From positions 6,448,001 through 6,512,000 of the forward strand of contig NZ_CP107928.1 of NCBI RefSeq assembly GCF_036030735.1: a stretch of 64,000 nt of DNA. Direction: 5' to 3'. The DNA is from Streptomyces sp. NBC_00425. Lineage in GTDB: Bacteria; Actinomycetota; Actinomycetes; Streptomycetales; Streptomycetaceae. Below, in pieces: positions 17,005 to 25,800 of the stretch. Both the position numbers and the translations under genes were made by a program. Position 1 is the first letter of the stretch. Every line of letters starts with the position of its first letter. The notes under the pieces were generated by a model. It was not told the origin of the DNA. It saw only the letters and a list, made by a program, of their open reading frames with translations, and made no database searches.

Positions 17005-17040
17005 TGACGGATGACAGATATTGAAATCTGTCATCCGTCA
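17005..17040. promoter_or_regulatory. Perfect 15-bp palindromic operator upstream of aldo/keto reductase
   Basis: TGACGGATGACAGAT (17005-17019) is exactly repeated in inverted orientation at 17026-17040, around a 6-base A/T-rich spacer. It ends 16 bases before the reductase ATG. Each arm also contains a TGAC...TGAC direct repeat. The TetR gene two positions downstream in the same operon is the obvious candidate binder. Confidence 0.75.
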
Positions 17041-17056
17041 TGGCAGGCTGGTGTGC

Positions 17057-18067
17057 ATGACGATGCGAACCCGTTCCCTCGGCGCCACCGGTCCCCAGGT
17101 CTCCGCCCTCGGCCTCGGCTGCATGGGCATGTCCGCGCTGTACGGCGGCGCGGACCGGGCCGAGGGGATCGCGACGATCCACGCGGCCCTGGAGGCCGGC
17201 GTGACCCTGCTGGACACCGGCGACTTCTACGGCATGGGCCACAACGAACTGCTGATCGGCGAAGCGCTGCGCACCGCGCCCGCCGCCCGCCGCGAACAGG
17301 CCCTGACCAGCGTGAAGTTCGGCGCCCTGCGCGGGCCGGACGGCTCCTGGGCCGGCTACGACGGCCGGCCCGCCGCCGTGAAGAACTTCGCCGCCTACTC
17401 CCTCCAGCGCCTGGGAGTCGACCACATCGACGTCTACCGTCTCGCCCGGCTCGACTCCGACGTGCCGATCGAGGAGACGGTCGGTGCGATCGCCGAACTG
17501 GTCGAGAAGGGGTACGTGCGGCACATCGGCCTCAGCGAGGTCGGCGCCGAGACCATCCGCAAGGCCGCCGCCACCGCGCCGATCGCCGACCTGCAGATCG
17601 AGTACGCGCTGATCTCCCGCGGCATCGAGCAGTCGATCCTGCCGGTCACCCGTGAACTGGGGATCTCCATCACCGCGTACGGCGTGCTGTCGCGCGGGCT
17701 GATCTCCGGCCACTTCACCGCCGACCGCCGGCTCGCCGCCGACGACTTCCGGACCCACTCGCCCCGCTTCCAGGGCGACAACCTCCGGCACAACCTGAAC
17801 CTGGTGGAGGCCCTGCGGAAGATCGCCGAACAGAAGGGCGTCTCCGTCGCGCAGATCGCGATCGCGTGGGTGCTGGCGCAGGGCGAGGACATCGTGCCGC
17901 TGATCGGCGCGCGGAGCAGGGAGCGGCTCACGGAGTCGCTGGGCGCGCTGGACGTCGTCCTCGAGGCCGGCGACCTCGCCGCGATCGAGGAGGCCGTCCC
18001 GGCCGACGCGGCCGCCGGCGAGCGCTACGCGGCCGCCGCGATGGCCCACCTCGACAGCGAGCGCTGA
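17057..18067 (+). CDS. Aldo/keto reductase
   Basis: 336 residues, a TIM-barrel NADPH-dependent oxidoreductase. N-terminal signature is SALGLGCMGMSALYG. Catalytic Asp/Tyr lie in LLDTGDFYGMGHNELL and Lys in LTSVKFGALRG. The cofactor region is IAIAWVLAQGEDIVPLIGAR. The position usually occupied by catalytic His (QHR-type in DLYYQHRVD) reads DVYRLARLD, so that His is missing; this appears characteristic of a subfamily. ATG 17057 was chosen because it aligns with family N-termini. It is preceded by a strong palindrome and followed 25 bp later by a TetR gene, so the pair looks autoregulated. Confidence 0.88.
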   Translation: MTMRTRSLGATGPQVSALGLGCMGMSALYGGADRAEGIATIHAALEAGVTLLDTGDFYGMGHNELLIGEALRTAPAARREQALTSVKFGALRGPDGSWAGYDGRPAAVKNFAAYSLQRLGVDHIDVYRLARLDSDVPIEETVGAIAELVEKGYVRHIGLSEVGAETIRKAAATAPIADLQIEYALISRGIEQSILPVTRELGISITAYGVLSRGLISGHFTADRRLAADDFRTHSPRFQGDNLRHNLNLVEALRKIAEQKGVSVAQIAIAWVLAQGEDIVPLIGARSRERLTESLGALDVVLEAGDLAAIEEAVPADAAAGERYAAAAMAHLDSER

Positions 18068-18092
18068 CCCGACCTCCGGGTACGGTCTGAGC

Positions 18093-18689
18093 ATGCCACC
18101 GACCACCGAGACCCTGACCGCCGAGCGCATCCTCGAGGCGACCGAGGAGGTGCTGCGCCGGCACGGCCCGGCCAAGGCCACCGTGGTCGACGTGGCCCGC
18201 GCGCTCGGCGTCAGCCACGGCAGCGTCTACCGGCACTTCCGTACGAAGGCGGCGCTGCGGGCGGCGGTCACGAAGCGGTGGCTGGACCGGATGTTCGAGA
18301 CTCTTTCCGTCATCGCCGCCGACGCGTCACGCGCCCCGGAGACCCGGCTGCGCGACTGGCTCGCGGCGCTGTTCGAGGCCAAGCGCCGCAAGGCAGGCGA
18401 CGACCCCGAACTGTTCGCCACGTACATGGTGCTGACCGGCGAGACCGGCGACGTGGTCGAGGAGCACATCGCCGACCTGACCGGCCAGCTGACCCGGATC
18501 ATCGAGGCGGGAGTGGCTTCCGGCACGTTCGCCGCCCCCGACCCGCAGTCCGCCGCCCGCGCCGTCTTCCACGCCACCGGCCGCTTCCACGACCCCGGCT
18601 ACCACCGGGTGTGGGAGCGGCCGGGCGTCGAGGACGACTTCACGGCAGTGGTCGACCTGCTGCTGCGAGGGCTGCGGACCGCTTCCTGA
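18093..18689 (+). CDS. TetR-family transcriptional regulator
   Basis: 198 residues. The N-terminal helix-turn-helix is clear: ERILEATEEVLRRHGPAKAT, then VVDVARALGVSHGSVYRHFR. The C-terminal ligand domain spans residues ~75-198. It probably shares a transcript with the aldo/keto reductase upstream and is the likely ligand-sensing repressor acting at the 17005-17040 palindrome. It converges with the sialidase-like gene. The inducer is unknown. Confidence 0.9.
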   Translation: MPPTTETLTAERILEATEEVLRRHGPAKATVVDVARALGVSHGSVYRHFRTKAALRAAVTKRWLDRMFETLSVIAADASRAPETRLRDWLAALFEAKRRKAGDDPELFATYMVLTGETGDVVEEHIADLTGQLTRIIEAGVASGTFAAPDPQSAARAVFHATGRFHDPGYHRVWERPGVEDDFTAVVDLLLRGLRTAS

Positions 18690-18729
18690 GGCGCGCGGCC
18701 CGTCCACCGGCCGCCGCTCGGTCCGGTGT

Positions 18730-19950
18730 CTACGTGTCGGAGATGTCGAGCGTGCTCACCAGGATGGCCGAGGTGTCGTGCTCCCAGACGACGAAGAACT
18801 TGCCGGGCGCGTACTCGTCGGCCATCGGATAGGCGTCCCAGCCCGCGCCGTCGCCGGCCGGAGTCGGGTCGTTGGGGCCGGCGGGGTCGGCGAACTGCTT
18901 GCTGCTTCCCCAGACGCCGTCGGCGCTCCTGACCCGGTAGTTCAGAATCTGCCGGACCGGGTCGGTGTCGGTGTTGTAGATCGTCAGATACCGGCCGGCG
19001 CTGTCCTTGGTGAAGTAGCTCTTGGAGTCGTTGTTGGGCACGTTGGTGTCCGTGGCGAAGGGGCTCCAGGTCATGCTGACGTTCGTGCCGGTGGTGGTGA
19101 CGGTGCCGGTGGCGGTCAACGCGAACGTCGCTGTGCCCGGCACGGAGGGAGTGCTGCGGGCGACCAGGAGCAGCTTGTTCTGGTTCTCCTTCGAGACGAC
19201 GAGTTGCGGTTCGCCGGGCATATTGGCGTTCGGGTTGGCCACGGCGGGGCCGGCCGTCCAGTCCTTGAGGTTCCAGGAGTACAGCACCCCGTTCTCCCTG
19301 CCCGACGACCAGTACGGCATGACGTAGAGGTTGTTGGCCATCTGGACGGGGCGTCCGGCGAGGGCGAGGTTCTGCTTGCCGGGGGCGGTCCTGTCGTCGG
19401 TCGGGTTCAGCGGCAGGTTGACGGTGAAGTCGTGCCAGGTGTGCCCCCCGTCGGTGCTCTCCTTGGCGACGATGGCGTTGATCGGCAGGCCGCTGCGCTT
19501 CGTGATCCCCGTCCGGCCCAGGTACGCGATGATGCGGCTGCCCGTCTTGTACAGCTCGACGTAGTGCCAGGAGTACTCGCTGGTCTCCTGCGCCAGCGTC
19601 TTCGGACGGCTCCACGTCGTGCCGCCGTCGGTGGTGTACGAGTACCGGATGTACCCGTGGTCGACGACTGGTTTCCCGGGTTCGTCGGTGATCACCGAGG
19701 CGGTGGTGCCCTCGCGCCAGACCACGACCGCGTCGTTCGCGCTGGTGCTGATGATGTCGGGGGTACGGGGCCCGTCGCCCTGGGTCACCGTGTTCCGGTA
19801 GACCGTCATCGGGGTGGAGATCGGGGCCGCGGACGCCGGGTCGGGGGCGATGAGGACGGCTGCGACCAACGCGGCCGCCAGGCCGAGGAGTGCGGTCAGC
19901 AGGGGCAGCCGGGAGCGCCGCGCGGCCCGCTGTTCTGTCACCAGAGCCAT
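18730..19950 (-). CDS. Secreted sialidase-like (BNR-repeat) protein
   Basis: 406 residues. A signal peptide (RRSRLPLLTALLGLAAALVA ... PASAAP) marks export. The mature part is a beta-propeller-like sequence with at least two Asp-boxes (YTTDGGTTWS, ESTDGGHTWH), as in exo-alpha-sialidases and related glycosidases. The canonical FRIP arginine motif is not evident, so specificity for sialic acid is uncertain. ATG 19950 lies inside the 3' end of the ricin-lectin gene (13-bp overlap), so the two secreted proteins are made together. It could degrade host or soil glycans. Confidence 0.72.
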   Translation of the reverse strand: MALVTEQRAARRSRLPLLTALLGLAAALVAAVLIAPDPASAAPISTPMTVYRNTVTQGDGPRTPDIISTSANDAVVVWREGTTASVITDEPGKPVVDHGYIRYSYTTDGGTTWSRPKTLAQETSEYSWHYVELYKTGSRIIAYLGRTGITKRSGLPINAIVAKESTDGGHTWHDFTVNLPLNPTDDRTAPGKQNLALAGRPVQMANNLYVMPYWSSGRENGVLYSWNLKDWTAGPAVANPNANMPGEPQLVVSKENQNKLLLVARSTPSVPGTATFALTATGTVTTTGTNVSMTWSPFATDTNVPNNDSKSYFTKDSAGRYLTIYNTDTDPVRQILNYRVRSADGVWGSSKQFADPAGPNDPTPAGDGAGWDAYPMADEYAPGKFFVVWEHDTSAILVSTLDISDT

Positions 19951-20504
19951 TGCTGATCCCCGTTCGTGCCGCAGTCCCACTGCTGGGCCTCGGTTTTCTC
20001 GGCCGTGGCCGTGCCGAGGATGGCCAGGCAGAGTTGGCTGTTCTTGTTCTTCAGCCGGTCGATGTCGTCATGGGCCCAGACCTGCTCGGCGTCGTCGGCG
20101 GCGTCGCCTCCGTTGCACGGCCACTGGATGGCGGTGGCGCCCTTGTCCTTGGTGTCCTTCCCCATGGCGAGGCACAGGCCGGTCCCCAGGTTGCGCACCT
20201 GGTACCCGTCGGCCACGGGCAGGAGCGCCCAGTACTGGCTGGCGCTGGTGCTGCATCGCCACTGGACCAGCTTGGTTCCCTGAGGCGGGTCGGCGCCGGG
20301 CACGGCGAGGCACAATCCGGTGCCCTGGTTGTACAGCCGGGCGTAGACGGGGGTGTCGGCGGCCTCGGCGCTGCTCGCGGTGTCCGCTGCCGTCGCTGCC
20401 GTGGCCGCCGACGCCGTGCCGGTGAGCGAGGAGGCGGTGAGCAGGGGCGCGGCCAGCAGGGCGGCGGCCGCCAGGGCGAGGGGCGTCCGGAAGGCCCTAC
20501 CCAT
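19938..20504 (-). CDS. Secreted ricin-type beta-trefoil lectin
   Basis: 188 residues from ATG 20504. A signal peptide (MGRAFRTPLALAAAALLAAP to ~residue 37) is followed by one RICIN trefoil domain. Three repeats can be seen (YNQGTGLCLAVPG..., RNLGTGLCLAMGK..., LKNKNSQLCLAIL...), each with a Q-x-W type end (LVQWRC, AIQWPC, AQQWDC). This is a stand-alone carbohydrate-binding module with no enzyme domain. Translational overlap with the sialidase-like gene suggests the lectin targets that enzyme to substrate (inference). Confidence 0.85.
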   Translation of the reverse strand: MGRAFRTPLALAAAALLAAPLLTASSLTGTASAATAATAADTASSAEAADTPVYARLYNQGTGLCLAVPGADPPQGTKLVQWRCSTSASQYWALLPVADGYQVRNLGTGLCLAMGKDTKDKGATAIQWPCNGGDAADDAEQVWAHDDIDRLKNKNSQLCLAILGTATAEKTEAQQWDCGTNGDQQWLW

Positions 20505-20615
20505 GAAGGACTTCTCTCGACTCGGGTGAAACACGCGTGTTCATCACGGCACCAGCATGCGGGGCGGCCCGGGGGCTGTCCTTAACAACGGGTGCACAGG
20601 GAGTTGATGGTGTGT

Positions 20616-21638
20616 CTACTCGCCCCCCTCGTCCCCCGAAGGAGCCGTCAGCGCCAGGAACCGGTACTCCGTGGGCGACATCCCGTACGTGGCGCGGAAG
20701 GCCCGGGTGAAGTCGGAGGCGCGCAGGATGCCCCAGCGGGCGGCGATGACGTGGACCGGCGTGGTGAGCAGCGCGGGGTTCGCCAGATCACGGCGGGCGC
20801 CCGCCAGCCGTTGGCTCCGTATCCAGGCCGCGACCGTCTCGCCCGTCCCCTCCTCCTGGAAGAGCCGGTGTAGATAGCTGAGCGAGATGTGGTGCGCGGC
20901 GGCGACGACGGGCGGGCGCAGCTCCGGGTCGTGCAGGTGCTGCCGGATGAACGCCCGTACCCGGGTGACCGTGATCCGGCGGTGGGCCTCCGCCGACAGG
21001 GCGGCCTCCGCCTCCAGCTCCTGGGCGAGCCACGCGGTCAGCAGGTCGACCAGGACGATGCCCAGACGCGGTGCGTCGGACGGCTGGAGGAAGGCGGCCT
21101 GCTGGTCGAGGCCGGTGAGGAAGCCCGTCAGCAGGGCGCCCGTTCCCTGCCGCCCCGACAGCCGTCTGCCCAGCAGCTCCCGGACGCGGGCCGGCGGCAG
21201 GGGCAGCAGCGCCCTGGGGACCTCCACGCCCACCCCGGTGACCAGGGGGACGTCCTGGCCGGGCGACGGCTGCATGTCGTAGGGCTCGACGACGTACGGG
21301 CGTGAGCTGTCGGACAGCCACAGGTCCTGCGGGCCGTACGTCTCGGACCGCCCCATGTGGTCGAAGCCGAGCCCGCCGCCCAGCACCAGCGACAGGTGGT
21401 ACTCCTCGGGATCGGACTGCCGCACCAGCCGCGCGTTCCGCCGGTACCGCGTCGGCGACAATTGGACGGGCCACACCCGCACCGCCCCCAGTTCGAGCAA
21501 CCGCTGCTCCGCCCGGAAGTCCGCGGCGTAGTCGCTGCTGATGTCGCTGGGCGCGATCGTCCGGTCCATCAGGTGACGCCAGTACTCGAACCTGTCCGCC
21601 ACCGGCACGTCCGCGGTACGGAACGCCGTCCCGATCAT
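20616..21638 (-). CDS. AraC-family transcriptional regulator
   Basis: 340 residues. The N-terminal ~180 residues match the AraC-binding-like ligand domain (FRTADVPVADRFEYWRHLMD, then EYHLSLVLGGGLGF). The C-terminal ~100 residues hold the double helix-turn-helix (VVAAAHHISLSYLHRLFQEE and the family signature ASDFTRAFRATYGMSPTEYR). ATG 21638. It is transcribed in the same direction as the lectin and sialidase genes, 111 bp upstream of the lectin start, so it may control them, but this is inference. Confidence 0.9.
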   Translation of the reverse strand: MIGTAFRTADVPVADRFEYWRHLMDRTIAPSDISSDYAADFRAEQRLLELGAVRVWPVQLSPTRYRRNARLVRQSDPEEYHLSLVLGGGLGFDHMGRSETYGPQDLWLSDSSRPYVVEPYDMQPSPGQDVPLVTGVGVEVPRALLPLPPARVRELLGRRLSGRQGTGALLTGFLTGLDQQAAFLQPSDAPRLGIVLVDLLTAWLAQELEAEAALSAEAHRRITVTRVRAFIRQHLHDPELRPPVVAAAHHISLSYLHRLFQEEGTGETVAAWIRSQRLAGARRDLANPALLTTPVHVIAARWGILRASDFTRAFRATYGMSPTEYRFLALTAPSGDEGGE

Positions 21639-21690
21639 TGCGCCCTGCTCTCCGCCCGAGTTCCGGGAGCCCCGTCCCCGTCTCCGCCTG

Positions 21691-21720
21691 TTTCTGTTTC
21701 TGCTTCTGCTTCTGCTTCTG
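21691..21720. repeat. Hexamer tandem repeat (YTTCTG)5
   Basis: Five consecutive TTTCTG/CTTCTG hexamers in the 302-bp stretch between the AraC gene start and the next small gene. Nothing else is identifiable in 21639-21940 apart from the presumed AraC promoter region. Confidence 0.7.
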
Positions 21721-21940
21721 CGGAGGGTACTTCAGCTCTCAGACTGCGGTTCCAGGGCCCCGGACGAGGTCAACTCGCCGCCGCACACCGCCAGAAGTCA
21801 CGCATCAGCGGCGTCGGGACCGGGTCCGCCATCGCGGTCCGGGTGAGGAGGACGGCGACCTGGTGATCGAGGCGACGCGGAACAGGGAGTCCCCAAACCT
21901 CCTCCTTCGTCACCGATACGACCCCCGGGACGCCCGGAGG

Positions 21941-22162
21941 TCATCGCGACTCGCCGCCGCCTCCCGAGGGATCCACGGTCGCCTGGTGCGCCTGGGCGAG
22001 ATGCTCCTCCGCCTTCAGCCAGGGCAGGAACTGCGCCCCCGTGCGCCAGCCGCACGTCTCGCAGCTGATGGTGCGCTGCACGCCCGCGCGGCGCACCCGG
22101 ACGACGTGTCGCCGGCCGTGCTGGTCGAAGCGGCTCACCTTGCTCGTGTTGTTCTCCGGCAT
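21941..22162 (-). CDS. Small zinc-finger-like protein, function unknown
   Basis: 73 residues from ATG 22162, with GGAGGCTGGAG upstream. The sequence ISCETCGWRTGAQFLPWLKA followed by EEHLAQAHQ gives C-x2-C ... H-x4-H, a pattern that could hold one zinc ion. The N-terminal half is basic (RFDQHGRRHVVRVRRAG). Similar small proteins are scattered through Streptomyces genomes, but I do not know a role. It is isolated between the AraC gene and the MFS exporter, all on the minus strand. Confidence 0.6.
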   Translation of the reverse strand: MPENNTSKVSRFDQHGRRHVVRVRRAGVQRTISCETCGWRTGAQFLPWLKAEEHLAQAHQATVDPSGGGGESR

Positions 22163-22353
22163 GACGTCTCCAGCCTCCGAGGGCATTGCGGCTGCCCCCG
22201 CAAGGGCCTCTCGGAGTGTGCAGCACGACCAACATCAACAGGGTTTCCCGGGGGACGACTTGACCAAGCCGTGCTCCGCCGTCGCCGGTGCCGGCGTCTC
22301 CGCCGTGGCCGCCGTGCTCCGCCGTGCTCCGCGGAGTCCACGTCCGGCCGGCC

Positions 22354-23802
22354 TCAGCCCACCTTGCGGGGCAGCCGCAGGCTCAGCAGTCCGGTCACGG
22401 CCACCCCGGCCAACTGCACGGCCAGCGTGGTCAGCAGGGCGTCCCGCATGCCCATCCCCGGGACCAGGGAGAGGAACAGGGTGCCGAGAGTGGCCACGCC
22501 CAGGGCCAGCGAGGCCTGTTGGGTGGTCACCATCACACCGCTGCCGACGCCCGCCCGGGCCGGCGGCACCTCGGACATCACGATCCGCATCACGACGGGC
22601 AGTTGGAGCGCCTGCCCCGCACCGGCGACCGCCGCGCCCGGCAGCAGCTCGACGAAGCCGACGTCCGGCCAGTCGGCGCGCACCGCCAGCACGATCAGCA
22701 CGACGCCCACGCCCTGCAGCACCGCGCCCGCGGTCACCACCCGCGCCCCGAACCGTGCCACCAGGCGCGGCCCGGCCAGCGAGGCGAGGAAGAACGTCAG
22801 CGCCATCGGCGCGAGCGCGAGACCGGCGCGCACCGGGCCCAGTCCCGCCCCGCTCTGCAAGGCGACGGCGATCACGAACATGAACCCGCTGAAGCCGACC
22901 GCGAGCGGCGCCATGATCGTCAGGCCGCGACGCAGGGTGGTCAGGGCGAACAGGCTCGGCGGGACCAGCGGTGTGCGGCCCTGCCGGTCGGCCCGCCGCT
23001 CCACGGCATAGAACGCGCCGGTGACCAGCGGGAACGCGGCCAGCGACAGCCAGGTCCACAGGGGCCATCCCGCGGCCCGGCCCTCGGTGAGCGGGGCGAG
23101 CAGGGTGAGGAGCGCGGCGGCGAGGAGCACGGTGCCAGGTCCGTCCACGGGCTCCGGGCGCTGCGAGCGCGTCTCCGGGACGGTACGGACGGCCAGCATC
23201 AGCCCGACGATCACGAACGGCACGTTGACCAGGAACACGGACCGCCAGCCGCTGCCGGCGATGTCGGCGGCGACCAGTACGCCGCCCAGGATCTGGCCCG
23301 CCACCATGGACAGCCCGGCGGTCGCGCCGTACAGGCTCATCGCCTTGGCGCGGCGCGGGCCCTCGGTGGCCGACTGGATGGTGGCGAGCACCTGCGGCAC
23401 CATCGCGGCGGCCGACGCGCCCTGCGCGACCCGTGCCGCGACCAGCGACCACGCGTCGGGAGCGAGCCCGCAGGCCAGCGAGGTCAGGCCGAAGGCGGCC
23501 ATGCCGCCGAGGAAGAGCCGGCGCCGGCCGAACAGGTCGCCGAGCCGGCCGCCGAGCACGAGCAGCACCGCGTACGCGAGTCCGTACCCGGCGACGACGA
23601 GTTCGAGGACGGACTCGCTCGCGGCGAGGTCCCGGCCCATGGTGGGCAGGGCGACGTTGACGATGAAGAAGTCGATGAGGGGGAGTGCCGCGCCGAGCAG
23701 CACCGTGAACAGTCCGAGGGGGCCGAGGGCGTGGCCCGGCGCCGGGGCGCCGGCGCCACGGGGGACGGGGACGGTTGCGGGGGTCGAGGTTGTCTGGGTC
23801 AC
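22354..23802 (-). CDS. MFS drug:proton antiporter (DHA2/EmrB-QacA type)
   Basis: 482 residues from GTG 23802 with 14 predicted membrane spans. MFS signatures include DFFIVNVALPTMGRDLAAS in helix 1 and LGGRLGDLFGRRRLFLGG (motif A). The 14-span layout is typical of drug or metabolite exporters. It is divergent from an XRE-family regulator 101 bp away, which is the likely local controller. The substrate is unknown. Confidence 0.87.
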   Translation of the reverse strand: MTQTTSTPATVPVPRGAGAPAPGHALGPLGLFTVLLGAALPLIDFFIVNVALPTMGRDLAASESVLELVVAGYGLAYAVLLVLGGRLGDLFGRRRLFLGGMAAFGLTSLACGLAPDAWSLVAARVAQGASAAAMVPQVLATIQSATEGPRRAKAMSLYGATAGLSMVAGQILGGVLVAADIAGSGWRSVFLVNVPFVIVGLMLAVRTVPETRSQRPEPVDGPGTVLLAAALLTLLAPLTEGRAAGWPLWTWLSLAAFPLVTGAFYAVERRADRQGRTPLVPPSLFALTTLRRGLTIMAPLAVGFSGFMFVIAVALQSGAGLGPVRAGLALAPMALTFFLASLAGPRLVARFGARVVTAGAVLQGVGVVLIVLAVRADWPDVGFVELLPGAAVAGAGQALQLPVVMRIVMSEVPPARAGVGSGVMVTTQQASLALGVATLGTLFLSLVPGMGMRDALLTTLAVQLAGVAVTGLLSLRLPRKVG

Positions 23803-23903
23803 GCCGCCGAGCCTGCGCCGCCCCTCAGGCGGGTACCAGAGTCTCCTTATCCTGGTAGAAGGAGTACCTGGCAACAGGATCCGCGCGACGGCAGGCTGGA
23901 GAC

Positions 23904-24932
23904 ATGACCACCATGGCCCAGGAGACGACGAGCACCGCGACCGCCGCGACCGCCGCAACGGTGGGTGCGGCGAGAGCGGCCGCGACGGCGGGATCGGCTC
24001 GGACGGCGGCATCGGCCGGAGCGGCGGGACCGGCCGGCACCGCGGGAGCGGCTCGGGCGGCGGGATCGGCCGGAACGGTCGCGGCGACGGGCGGCTCGGA
24101 GATCCGGCGCCACGAGTTGGCCGCCTTCCTGCGCAGCCGCCGCGAGCGCATCACGCCCGAACAGGTCGGCCTCCCGCGCGGAGCGCGCCGCCGCACGCCC
24201 GGCCTGCGCCGCGAGGAGGTCGCCCATCTCTCGGCCGTCGGCGTCACCTGGTACACCTGGCTCGAGCAGTCCCGGGACATCCACGTCTCGGTCCAGGTGC
24301 TGGACGCCCTCGCCCGCACGCTGATGCTCGACCCGAGCGAACGGGCCCACCTGTTCCAGCTGGCCGGCGCGACCGACCCGACGCCCGCCTCCTCCTGCGC
24401 CGGCGTCACCGACGCGGTGCGACTGCTGCTCGACCAGCTCGACCCGCTCCCCGCCTGCGTCCAGAACAGCCGCTACGACATCCTGGCCTACAACCGCACC
24501 TACGCCCATCTGCTGTGCGACCTCGACGCGATTCCGCCGCAGGACCGCAACTGCATGGTCCTCATCCACACCCATCCGCAGTGGCGCGAGTCGGTCGTCC
24601 ACCTCGACGCGTCCATGCGACTGATGGCTGCGAAACTGCGCGCCTCGATGGCCGGGCACCTCTCCGAGCCCGCCTGGAAGATGCTGGTCAAGCGACTGCA
24701 GGCGGAGTCACCGGAGTTCCGTGAGAACTGGGAGCGCTACGAGGTGGTGGTGGGCCGCAGCAAGACCAAGGAGTTCCGCAATCCGCACGTCGGCCTTCTC
24801 ACCCTCACCCACACCGACCTCTGGCTGAGCCCGGACCACGGGGCGCGCATGGTGACGTACACACCGGTGGACGAGGAGAGCCGGGAACGTCTGGAGAAGC
24901 TGTACGTCTTCGCCCAGGGCGCGACGCGGTGA
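23904..24932 (+). CDS. XRE-family regulator with MmyB-like ligand domain
   Basis: 342 residues. A low-complexity Ala/Gly/Thr N-terminal extension (~65 residues) precedes the helix-turn-helix (HELAAFLRSRRERITPEQVG, TPGLRREEVAHLSAVGVTWY). The MmyB-type ligand-binding domain follows (VLDALARTLMLDPSERAHLF ... NSRYDILAYNRTYAHLL). Members usually repress an adjacent short-chain dehydrogenase, hydrolase or exporter. Here the MFS exporter is divergent and the hydrolase overlaps the 3' end by 4 nt, so both are likely targets. The extension may reflect a wrong start, but no better start codon is seen closer to the HTH. Confidence 0.88.
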   Translation: MTTMAQETTSTATAATAATVGAARAAATAGSARTAASAGAAGPAGTAGAARAAGSAGTVAATGGSEIRRHELAAFLRSRRERITPEQVGLPRGARRRTPGLRREEVAHLSAVGVTWYTWLEQSRDIHVSVQVLDALARTLMLDPSERAHLFQLAGATDPTPASSCAGVTDAVRLLLDQLDPLPACVQNSRYDILAYNRTYAHLLCDLDAIPPQDRNCMVLIHTHPQWRESVVHLDASMRLMAAKLRASMAGHLSEPAWKMLVKRLQAESPEFRENWERYEVVVGRSKTKEFRNPHVGLLTLTHTDLWLSPDHGARMVTYTPVDEESRERLEKLYVFAQGATR

Positions 24933-25606
24933 AGTACGTGATGGTGCCGGGTGGTTGGCAAGGCGGCTGGGCGTTCGACGCGGTCGCCGCCGAGCTGCAC
25001 CGAGACGGTCACCACGTCGAGGCGGTGACCCTGGCGGGGCTGGAGCCGGACGGGCCGGCCGACGTGGACCGACCGCCGAACCTCGACGCCCATGTCGACC
25101 AGGTGGCCGAGATCGTCGAGCGTGGCGACGGCACACCGGTCGCGCTGTGCGGGCACAGCTACGGCGGGATGGTGATCGCCGGGGTCGCGGACCGGCTCGG
25201 CGACCGTCTCGACCAGCTCGTCTTCATCGACGCCTACGTCCCGGACGACGGGGATTCCTGCTGGTCCCTGACCAGCGACCGCTTCCGGGCGCTGTTCGTC
25301 GCCGGCGCCCGCGCCGACGGCCGATGGGTCGCGGTCCCCGAAGGGCTCGACCCGCGTGCGCGACCGCACCCACTGGCGAGCTTCCTCCAGTCGATCAGGC
25401 TGGGAGGAGACCTCGGCCCGTCGCCGGGGCGGACGTTCATCAGCGGTGGCGCGTGGCCGGGCAGCCCGTTCGTGGCGCTGACCGAACGGTTGCGCGACGA
25501 CCCGGGCTGGCGGGTCCGTGAGATCCCCGTCGGCCACAACATCGCCCGCCACGACCCGCACGGCCTCGCGGCCGTTCTCGGCGCGTTGCCGCCCCGCTCC
25601 GCCTGA
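24929..25606 (+). CDS. Alpha/beta-hydrolase fold protein
   Basis: 225 residues. The nucleophile elbow is LCGHSYGGMVIAG (Ser), the likely acid is in LVFIDAYVPDDG, and the catalytic His is in VGHNIARHDP near the C-terminus. The oxyanion-hole HG is replaced by VPGGWQGGW at the N-terminus. GTG 24929 overlaps the regulator stop (GTGA). It is a small esterase- or haloalkane-type hydrolase; the substrate is unknown. Confidence 0.87.
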   Translation: MKYVMVPGGWQGGWAFDAVAAELHRDGHHVEAVTLAGLEPDGPADVDRPPNLDAHVDQVAEIVERGDGTPVALCGHSYGGMVIAGVADRLGDRLDQLVFIDAYVPDDGDSCWSLTSDRFRALFVAGARADGRWVAVPEGLDPRARPHPLASFLQSIRLGGDLGPSPGRTFISGGAWPGSPFVALTERLRDDPGWRVREIPVGHNIARHDPHGLAAVLGALPPRSA

Positions 25607-25650
25607 CCAGGCACAGCGGCTGGACCGCGACCCCGCGCCCGCCCGGAGGG

Positions 25651-25800
25651 CACGCGCCGCCGCCTGCGCCTCGTGGAGTTCGGGCACTGACGCCTGCAGT
25701 CCTGTGGGGGCCGGGCGCTGCCGCCTGCCGTCCTGTTGAGGCCGGGTGCTGACGCCTGCAGTCCTGTGGAGGTCAGGCGGTGACGCCTGCCGCCTCGCGG
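25651..25800. repeat. 31-bp tandem repeat running into the 3' end of an MFS gene
   Basis: The core TGACGCCTGCAGTCCTGT recurs with starts at 25688, 25719, 25750 and 25781, an exact 31-bp period. A more diverged copy lies about 30 bp before the first. The last copy forms the final codons of the converging MFS gene, whose stop is at 25773-25775. Confidence 0.85.

Noticed and set aside
21798..22238. Minus-strand 146-codon frame overlapping the small zinc-finger gene
   Set aside because: Overlaps the better supported 73-residue gene, Arg/Gly-rich, no motif.
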